NCBI GenBank assembly: GCA_964438975.1
Contig: CAYTMU010000058.1
Location: 1 to 21,133 of the forward strand
Reading direction: 5' to 3'
DNA: 21,133 nucleotides
From: Chryseosolibacter sp964438975
GTDB taxonomy: Bacteria > Bacteroidota > Bacteroidia > Cytophagales > Cyclobacteriaceae
How positions within the stretch are numbered: position 1 is the stretch's first letter; the number at the start of each line of letters is the position of its first letter. Under the pieces are notes generated by a model. It was not told the origin of the DNA. It saw only the letters and a list, made by a program, of their open reading frames with translations, and made no database searches. Position numbers and translations under genes: made by a program. This document shows positions 16,746 to 21,133 of the stretch, one piece after another.

Positions 16746-17389
16746 CGATCAGGGTGGCAATAGCAGAGGATAACAGTCTCGTACTCAAAAGCCTCATTGA
16801 GAGATTACAAGTCCATTCGGATATTCACATCAAGCATACAGCACCCAACGGTCAGGTACTGATCGACAAGTTGGAAGAGGATCCACTGGTGGACCTGGTT
16901 CTAATGGACCTCCAGATGCCTCAACTCAACGGCATCGAGACCACGCGTCACCTCGCGCGACGCTGGCCACAGATAAGAATATTGGTCGTCACCATGTTTG
17001 ATGATGATGAGAATATCTTTCATGCGATCATGGCCGGTGCGTCCGGTTACTTGCTCAAGGAAGATTCAGAAGCCATTCTTTATCGTGGCATTGTTGATAC
17101 TCTTAAAGGAGGGGCCGCAATGAGTCCCGGAATAGCACTCAAAGTACTTCGGCTGATCAGGAAGCCATTCAATCCAGGCCAAGTGACCCAGGATTTTGGA
17201 CTTACCAGTAGGGAGATCGAGATCCTCAATCAACTAAAGAGCGGCCTCACGAATGAGCGGATCGCCGCCAATCTCAACATCAGCTATTTTACCGTGAGGA
17301 AGCATATCGAAAACATCTACCGGAAGATGAAAGTCAACAACCGCACAGAAGCAGTGCATAAAGCTTCAGACAACAACTTACTGGAGTAA
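16742..17389 (+). CDS. NarL/LuxR-family response regulator (cassette 2)
   Basis: This 215-residue response regulator is the same length as its paralogue at 12207. The receiver has IAEDN, Asp56 in LVLMDLQMPQLNG, the Thr in LVVTMFDDDE and Lys106 in GYLLKED. The DNA-binding half has LTSREIEILNQLKSGLTNER, then IAANLNISYFTVRKHIENIY. The ATG overlaps the kinase stop codon by four bases, so kinase and regulator are produced together. It is convergent with the dehydrogenase-like gene, with only 7 bases between the stop codons. The recognition helix differs from that of the paralogue (SYFTVRKHIENIY versus SPGTVQKHIGNIY), so targets may overlap but need not be identical. Confidence 0.95.
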   Translation: MTIRVAIAEDNSLVLKSLIERLQVHSDIHIKHTAPNGQVLIDKLEEDPLVDLVLMDLQMPQLNGIETTRHLARRWPQIRILVVTMFDDDENIFHAIMAGASGYLLKEDSEAILYRGIVDTLKGGAAMSPGIALKVLRLIRKPFNPGQVTQDFGLTSREIEILNQLKSGLTNERIAANLNISYFTVRKHIENIYRKMKVNNRTEAVHKASDNNLLE

Positions 17390-17390
17390 T

Positions 17391-17409
17391 ACCTTTTTAC
17401 AAAGGTTTC
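17391..17409. terminator. Possible weak bidirectional terminator hairpin
   Basis: ACCTTT (17391-17396), loop TTAC, AAAGGT (17401-17406), then TTT on the plus strand. It lies exactly between two convergent genes and includes the stop codon of the minus-strand gene. The 6-bp A/T-rich stem is weak, so the call is tentative. Confidence 0.3.
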
Positions 17410-18740
17410 ACGAACCATATCGTATCACTTGCATCATCTGTTACGAGCAAGTTTCCCTCCTTCGTGATAGCGACAGCCACGGGACGCCCATAGACCTCAC
17501 TCTCACCTTCATTAGCGATGAAACCCGTCAGGAAGTCTTCCGCGGGACCAGTAGGTTGTCCGTTCGCAAACGGAACGAAGATCACCTTATAGCCCGTGAA
17601 CGCCGCGCGATTCCAGGAGCCATGTTGCGTGATGAAAGCGCCGCCGCGATATTTCGCCGGCAGTGTTTGTTTGTCATAGAAGACGAGACCCATTGAAGAA
17701 CTATGCGCGTCGAGCGCGAGATCCGGCACGATAGCACTTTGCACGAGCTCCGGTTTTTGGTCCTCCGGCTTGATACGCGGGTCCAGGTGTTGACCGAAGT
17801 AGGAGTAAGGCCATCCATAGAATGCCCCGTCCTTCACCCGCGCCAGGTAGTCCGGCACGAGATCATCGCCGAGTTCATCGCGTTCATTAACGACCGTCCA
17901 CAGATCATTCGTGCCCGGAACGAGATCCATACCCACTGGATTTCGGAGACCACTTGCAAAGACCCGTTCGCTGCTGCCATCGGGATTTATCTCGAGGATA
18001 TTCGCCCGCCGAATTTCTTCCGCCATGCCATGTTCCGCCACATTGCTTGCAGAGCCGATGGCAATTAATACTTTAGATTCATCGGCATTACTAATCAGGT
18101 TGCGCGTCCAGTGATTATTGTATCCACCCGCAGGGAGATCGAGTATTTTCACGCCAGCAGCGGTGATAGCGGTATCCCGCTCGTTGTAGGGATATCGGAA
18201 TAGACCGTCAGTATTAGCCACATAAAAGAAGCCATTGAGGATAAGGATACCGAAAGGTTGATTGAGTTTGGTCAGGTAAAGAGTTTGAGTATCAGGTTTG
18301 CCATCTCCGTCGGCATCACGAAAGCGGTAGATCTGGTTCAGCGAACGTTGAGTATGGCCCGACTCATCGCGACCGGTTATTTCGTCGCCGAGTCGATTTA
18401 CAATACCTTTACTTTCAGTATTAGCGAAAGCGACGAAGATGTCGCCGTTAGGAGCCACGTATATGTTTCTGGGACTCTTGATGCCGGTAGCAAATTTTGA
18501 GACAGAAAATCCCTGTGGAGCAACCGGCGTTTGGTTTTCCGGCCATCCAATGACTTTGCTGAATTTGATATTCGAATCATCCTCGTTCGGAGGAGGCAGA
18601 TTGACACCGGGTGTGTAGTTGCGAGCAGCTGTAGAGTCGCTGTTAGTGTTGGTTCGTTCATCCGGGCGGTTCTGCTGGCACGCCACGAAGAGGAGGAAAA
18701 TGCCGGTGATAGACAGACGCAAATTTGAAGACAACTTCAT
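17397..18740 (-). CDS. Lipoprotein of the PQQ-type sugar (sorbosone/glucose) dehydrogenase beta-propeller family
   Basis: This 447-residue protein starts at the ATG on 18738-18740, giving a lipoprotein signal (MKLSSNLRLSITGIFLLFVAC, lipobox Cys21). A start 45 bases further upstream would bury it. After a linker, the protein is a six-bladed propeller of the soluble glucose/sorbosone dehydrogenase type: GFSVSKFATGIKSPRNIYVA, FRDADGDGKPDT, a His in GYNNHWTRNL where the family has its catalytic region, ASGLRNPVGMDLVPGTNDLW, DAFYG-like PYSYFGQHLDP and HGSWNRAAFTGYKVIFVPF near the end. The family oxidises sugars or polyols, usually with PQQ, outside the cytoplasm. No PQQ biosynthesis gene is visible here, so cofactor and activity remain open, and many members of this family are uncharacterised. 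It is convergent with the second regulator gene and has no clear operon partner. Confidence 0.85.
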   Translation of the reverse strand: MKLSSNLRLSITGIFLLFVACQQNRPDERTNTNSDSTAARNYTPGVNLPPPNEDDSNIKFSKVIGWPENQTPVAPQGFSVSKFATGIKSPRNIYVAPNGDIFVAFANTESKGIVNRLGDEITGRDESGHTQRSLNQIYRFRDADGDGKPDTQTLYLTKLNQPFGILILNGFFYVANTDGLFRYPYNERDTAITAAGVKILDLPAGGYNNHWTRNLISNADESKVLIAIGSASNVAEHGMAEEIRRANILEINPDGSSERVFASGLRNPVGMDLVPGTNDLWTVVNERDELGDDLVPDYLARVKDGAFYGWPYSYFGQHLDPRIKPEDQKPELVQSAIVPDLALDAHSSSMGLVFYDKQTLPAKYRGGAFITQHGSWNRAAFTGYKVIFVPFANGQPTGPAEDFLTGFIANEGESEVYGRPVAVAITKEGNLLVTDDASDTIWFVKPL

Positions 18741-18796
18741 AGAGCTTGGATTTACTGCGTAAGAGTGAGTAAAATACCAGGCCAAGACTTTAGAGA

Positions 18797-18969
18797 TTTT
18801 TTTCCACTAATTATGCGGATGGGTGCGAATGTTTGGTTAGCCACGGATTGACGCTAATGTCTTTTGTTTGGCCACAGATTACACGGATGGACACAAATAT
18901 TATTTGCTTGCCAGAGATTACACGGATTGGCACTAATGTTTCTTGGTTATCCGCGGATTACACGGACGG
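18797..18969. repeat. Diverged short copies of the CCACGGATTACACGGATGG repeat
   Basis: At least five degenerate copies follow one another upstream of the dehydrogenase-like gene: near 18804 (CCACTAATTATGCGGATGGG), 18838 (TAGCCACGGATTGACGCTAA), 18871 (GCCACAGATTACACGGATGG), 18910 (GCCAGAGATTACACGGATTG) and 18949 (ATCCGCGGATTACACGGACG). Each reads as 'CCACgGATTACACgGATgG then a cAcNAATg tail'. They differ by several substitutions and short deletions. No coding frame crosses them sensibly. Confidence 0.85.
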
Positions 18970-19500
18970 GGGATACGTCATGCATGTGGTGGTGAAGTAG
19001 TTTTTATTGGTGGGAATTCGTGTCATTAGGGGCTGTCATTTTTTAGCCACGGATTACACAGATGAGCACGAATGGGGATATGTTATGTCATGCGGCGGGG
19101 TGAGGTAGTTCTTTGTTCGGGGTATTGGTGTCATTAATGGTTGTTATTTTTTTTAGCCACGAATTTCGNNNNNNNNNNNNNNNNNNNNNNNNNNNNNNNN
19201 NNNNNNNNNNNNNNNNNNNNNNNNNNNNNNNNNNNNNNNNNNNNNNNNNNNNNNNNNNNNNNNNNNNNCTTCGTTGTTTTATTAGGTGTCATTAGTGGCT
19301 GTTATTTTTTAGCCACGGATTACACAGATGAGCACGAATGGAGGATACGTTATGCATGCGGCATGGCAAGGCAGTTCTTTGTTCGTGTTATTGGTGGCAA
19401 ACTTTATCTGTGTTAATTCGCGTGTTTCTTGGCTCACTTCATATGTGTTAATTTGTGTCATTAGTGGCTAACTTTATCCGTGTCGATCGTGACTTTAGGG
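18949..19500. repeat. Tandem ~110-bp repeat array with inverted halves, interrupted by an assembly gap
   Basis: The units starting at 19045 and 19311 share a perfectly identical 31-base core that begins AGCCACGGATTACACAGATG. The unit at 19155 begins AGCCACGAATTTCG and runs into the N run after 14 bases, and a more diverged unit starts at 18949. Starts are 96 and then 110 bases apart. After each core comes a shared tail (around GATACGTTATGCATGCGGC and GTAGTTCTTTGTTCG). The tail ends in GGTGTCATTAGTGGCTGTTA, which is close to the reverse complement of the core's ends, so each unit has inverted halves. Past 19390 only inverted-half fragments remain (e.g. GTCATTAGTGGCTA at 19457). No gene is seen in this interval. 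Confidence 0.85.
19169..19268. other. Run of exactly 100 N (scaffold gap)
   Basis: One hundred N in a row, the usual placeholder for a gap of unknown length. It lies inside the tandem repeat, so the true number of units is not known and any frame reading across it is meaningless. Confidence 0.98.
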
Positions 19501-19534
19501 GCGCATGGAAATTCAAGTGGCGGGATGGGATCGG

Positions 19535-19990
19535 CTAGTTCAAAATAGTCACTACCGCATTCATGCTCACCTTTGATTTTATAGAATTGGAGATGAGGCA
19601 CGCGGCCTCTGATTTTTCCAACACTCTCATCGCGCGATCGCGATCTTTCTCATTCTTGAGCGTGACCACTGGCTCAAGCAATATTTCCGTCATTAGGAAT
19701 TTGCCATCCACTTGCTCGAGCTTGCCTTTCGAGTTGCATTGAAATGAGACAAAATCAAGTTTGGAGTTTTCGGCGATTGCGAGAAAGGTCGTCATCAGGC
19801 AACTGCTCACTGCCGCGGTAAACAAATGTTCGGGTGACCAGATACCTGGGATACCCTTCGGAAATTGAGGTGGCGTAGCCACCTCAATACATCCGCGATC
19901 GTTTTGACTAGCTTCCAGTTCGGGTGAGCACATCATCCCCTTGCGATCATTGCTCCACGCGATGTTTACGGTGTAATAGTGCGGTTCCAT
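19535..19990 (-). CDS. OsmC-family thiol peroxidase-like protein
   Basis: This 151-residue cytoplasmic protein of the OsmC/Ohr family reduces organic hydroperoxides or related species through two redox cysteines. The positions fit: Glu54 in the loop IPGIWSPEHLF, Cys64 in AAVSSCLMTT and Cys131 in KSEAACLISNSIKSKV, near the C-terminus. Length is typical. Being third in a tight operon behind a rhodanese and a DUF2892 membrane protein, it may act on sulfur species such as persulfides rather than peroxides. That is inferred from context. The ATG at 19990 comes 3 bases after the rhodanese stop. It is the last gene of the operon before the repeat region, and no terminator hairpin is obvious downstream. 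Confidence 0.92.
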   Translation of the reverse strand: MEPHYYTVNIAWSNDRKGMMCSPELEASQNDRGCIEVATPPQFPKGIPGIWSPEHLFTAAVSSCLMTTFLAIAENSKLDFVSFQCNSKGKLEQVDGKFLMTEILLEPVVTLKNEKDRDRAMRVLEKSEAACLISNSIKSKVSMNAVVTILN

Positions 19991-19993
19991 CGT

Positions 19994-20302
19994 TCAGAGT
20001 TTATGTTGAAGAGTTATCCAGCTTCCGCCGTTATGGACCTGGTATCCATTGGAAGCTAGTATACGTTTTGCCATTGCGCTACGCATACCCGACGCGCAGC
20101 AGGTGATGACCGGCTTTTGCTTATCCGGCAACCGACTGAGGTTGTCGCCGAGCTGGTCCACAGCAATATTGAGCGATCCTTTGATATGGCCACCGGCGAA
20201 CTCACTTTTTGAACGAACGTCCAGGATCACAGCGCCCTCCTTTACAAGCTGAGCATAGTCGACTGATCTGAGGCCAAGCAGTGTTTTGATATTATTGAGC
20301 AT
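19994..20302 (-). CDS. Single-domain rhodanese (sulfurtransferase)
   Basis: This 102-residue single rhodanese domain transfers sulfane sulfur through a persulfide on the active cysteine. The family pattern is complete: ILDVRSKSEFAGGHIKGSLN with the Asp-Val-Arg strand, then the active loop VITCCASGMRSA. Its catalytic Cys69 begins the C-x-x-G-x-R pattern, and the extra Cys68 lies next to it. It has no signal peptide. It lies between a DUF2892 membrane protein gene (4-base gap) and OsmC (3-base gap), a common grouping for handling sulfide or polysulfide in Bacteroidota and Proteobacteria. Partner interactions are inferred. Confidence 0.95.
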   Translation of the reverse strand: MLNNIKTLLGLRSVDYAQLVKEGAVILDVRSKSEFAGGHIKGSLNIAVDQLGDNLSRLPDKQKPVITCCASGMRSAMAKRILASNGYQVHNGGSWITLQHKL

Positions 20303-20306
20303 ACGA

Positions 20307-20528
20307 TTATTTGGTTTTTACAGTGGTTCTTTTGCGTAAGGTGGTGATGCCAAGCGGCCGATACAGCGGACAGAAGCTGATGAAGCTCGTGAGCAGAAAC
20401 GCCGCCGCCACCGCGATTGCGATAAGTCCGAATGTTCCCTGGATCGCCCCAGCGGCATACAAGACTATCAAGACAGCGGCCACCAGGGCACGGACGGCGC
20501 GGTCGACTTTTCCCATATTCTTTTTCAT
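20307..20528 (-). CDS. DUF2892 (YgaP-type) inner-membrane protein
   Basis: This 73-residue membrane protein has two predicted helices (~14-30 and ~32-50, around AVLIVLYAAGAIQG and FGLIAIAVAAAFLLTSF). It also has the family signature CPLYRPLGI near residue 60. The N-terminus MKKNMGKVDRAVR is basic and cytoplasmic. In YgaP-like proteins this helix pair is fused to a rhodanese; here the rhodanese is a separate gene 4 bases downstream, so the two are likely to form a membrane-bound sulfurtransferase. It heads a three-gene operon. Confidence 0.9.
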   Translation of the reverse strand: MKKNMGKVDRAVRALVAAVLIVLYAAGAIQGTFGLIAIAVAAAFLLTSFISFCPLYRPLGITTLRKRTTVKTK

Positions 20529-20697
20529 GATGGCGTGTTTTTATACAAAGATGCTGGTTAGGCCGGCCATTGTCAGTCACCAAAGTCACATAAGCGAGGA
20601 TATTTGGAGTGGGACAACTGATGTCATGTGGACGCCTGCCGGCCTAGCGAGGGAAATCGCGTCCACTGGAATGCAAGTCGGAAATTTCGAATGAATT

Positions 20698-20728
20698 TTT
20701 GCGAACGAGGCGAAAAAGTCTATTTTTG
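20698..20728 (+). promoter_or_regulatory. Bacteroidota promoter of the tRNA-Ser gene
   Basis: TTTG (20698-20701), 19 bases, TATTTTTG (20721-20728). Both boxes match the Bacteroidota consensus TTTG-N19-21-TAnnTTTG at every defined position. The start would be near 20735, about 34 bases before the tRNA. Confidence 0.75.
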
Positions 20729-20768
20729 CATCCCTGAGAACGGTTTTAGGCCGATTTTCGGGACATAC

Positions 20769-20855
20769 AGAGGAGTGGTAGAGTGGTTTATTGCACCGGT
20801 CTTGAAAACCGGAGACCCTTTACGGGGTCCGGGGGTTCGAATCCCTCCTCCTCTG
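20769..20855 (+). tRNA. tRNA-Ser (anticodon UGA)
   Basis: The 87-base sequence folds as a serine tRNA. The acceptor AGAGGAG pairs with CTCCTCT, the anticodon arm CCGGT-CTTGAAA-ACCGG carries UGA, and a long variable arm (GACCC with GGGTC) and a T arm with loop TTCGAAT follow. G20855 is the discriminator base, and the 3' CCA is not encoded (next bases CGA). The long variable arm and the UGA anticodon both indicate serine. A strong promoter lies upstream and a terminator downstream, so it appears to be a single-gene transcription unit. No other tRNA is visible in the window. Confidence 0.97.
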
Positions 20856-20878
20856 CGAAGTATCAATCAAACAGATCT

Positions 20879-20914
20879 AAAACCTCGAATTCGTAAAGGA
20901 TTCGAGGTTTTTTG
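20879..20914 (+). terminator. Intrinsic terminator of the tRNA-Ser gene
   Basis: A 10-bp perfect stem AACCTCGAAT (20881-20890) / ATTCGAGGTT (20900-20909), flanked by two further A on the left and a run of T on the right, with a 9-base loop. It is 25 bases past the tRNA and of the usual form. Confidence 0.85.
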
Positions 20915-20967
20915 TTTCTAAGCCAATCCAAAAAGATTCATTTTTTACCATTCGTAAGGTGGGAATT

Positions 20968-21069
20968 CGGGAGCCGGACAAGAGCCTCGAAGTTTACTCC
21001 CGAATTTTGAGGCTAATTGTTTGATATCCAACTGGTTCATTCATTGGACATCTTGATTTCCGGCTCCCG
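20968..21069 (+). ncRNA. Unassigned structured element (three-way-junction fold)
   Basis: Outer stem: CGGGAGCCGGA (20968-20978) pairs perfectly over 11 bp with TCCGGCTCCCG (21059-21069). Inside it, hairpin 1 pairs AGCCTCGAA (20983-20991) with TTTGAGGCT (21006-21014) through one G-U. Hairpin 2 pairs GATATCCAA (21023-21031) with TTGGACATC (21044-21052) with one mismatch. The CTCCCGAATT in the loop of hairpin 1 (20997-21006) can also pair with AATTCGGGAG (20964-20973), competing with the outer stem. I do not recognise a known riboswitch or ribozyme motif. It precedes an ATG by 33 bases, so it may be a leader, or a DNA-level recombination site. A non-coding call is provisional. Confidence 0.45.
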
Positions 21070-21101
21070 CAGAAATACATTTCTCACCAAAACATTTTTT
21101 T

Positions 21102-21133
21102 ATGAGTACATCAATGAGTGTCAGGTTCCTGAT
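21102..21133 (+). CDS. Start of a protein cut by the window end, possibly a tyrosine recombinase
   Basis: An ATG at 21102 opens a frame with no stop up to the end of the window: MSTSMSVRFL and a further partial codon. Only ten residues are visible. In Bacteroidota many tyrosine-type integrases begin like this (Met-Ser/Lys-Thr-Ser-x-x-x-x-Phe/Leu), and one next to a tRNA gene would be typical of a mobile element's edge. With ten residues this is a guess from pattern and position. A second ATG at 21114 could be the true start. Confidence 0.3.
   Translation, partial: MSTSMSVRFL

Noticed and set aside
19113..19416. ORFs reading through the N run
   Set aside because: They cross a 100-base gap and low-complexity repeats, with no recognisable protein features.
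18797..19500. CRISPR array
   Set aside because: Units are diverged and about 96-110 bp apart, the sequence between cores is itself repeated rather than unique, and no cas gene is near.
20311..20694. 127-residue plus-strand ORF antisense to the DUF2892 gene
   Set aside because: The minus strand encodes a clear membrane protein with the CPLYRPLGI signature; the plus frame is its shadow.
20628..20921. 97-residue ORF across the tRNA
   Set aside because: It reads through the tRNA-Ser gene and its terminator, so it is not a protein.
20968..21069. Hammerhead ribozyme or purine riboswitch for the three-way-junction element
   Set aside because: The hammerhead core CTGATGA..GAAA and the conserved purine-riboswitch junction bases are absent.

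Overview
The window reads as part of a Bacteroidota chromosome, probably a glycan-degrading Cytophagales/Chitinophagales-like bacterium. The grounds are a SusE-like tail followed by lipoprotein glycoside hydrolases, a one-protein hybrid two-component regulator (HTCS), TPR histidine kinases paired with LuxR-type regulators, promoters of the TTTG-N19/20-TAnnTTTG type, and few visible Shine-Dalgarno sequences. The genus cannot be named from this sequence. The window contains a 100-base run of N, so it comes from a draft scaffold.

Region 1 (1-8274) is the end of a polysaccharide utilisation locus, probably for pectic beta-1,4-galactan (type I arabinogalactan). It holds the last 31 residues of a SusE/SusF-like protein, a GH53 endo-beta-1,4-galactanase lipoprotein with an IPT/TIG domain, and a large secreted clan GH-A glycosidase-like protein. 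Convergent to these is a 1351-residue HTCS that would sense a degradation product in the periplasm and activate the locus. About 190 bp follow, carrying two copies of a short repeat and a good promoter.

Region 2 (8464-17389) holds two versions of one signalling cassette. Each has a secreted protein of about 340 residues (distant paralogues of each other), a periplasmic-TPR sensor kinase of the HisKA_3 type, and a NarL/LuxR-type response regulator. Version 1 runs kinase, lipoprotein, secreted protein, regulator. Version 2 runs secreted protein, kinase, regulator, with kinase and regulator overlapping by 4 bp. Between them, on the minus strand, lie an intact SRPBCC/AHSA1-family gene and the decayed remains of its ArsR-type repressor partner.

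Region 3 (17397-20528) is all minus strand. It holds a lipoprotein sugar-dehydrogenase-like beta-propeller, then about 800 bp of diverged tandem and inverted repeats containing the assembly gap, then a tight three-gene operon (DUF2892 membrane protein, rhodanese, OsmC) for sulfur or peroxide/thiol chemistry.

Region 4 (20529-21133) has an excellent Bacteroidota promoter, a tRNA-Ser(UGA) gene and its terminator. After these comes an unexplained 102-base element that can fold as a three-way junction, just upstream of an ORF cut by the window end. The first residues of that ORF would fit a tyrosine recombinase, which raises the possibility that this tRNA is the edge of an integrated element.
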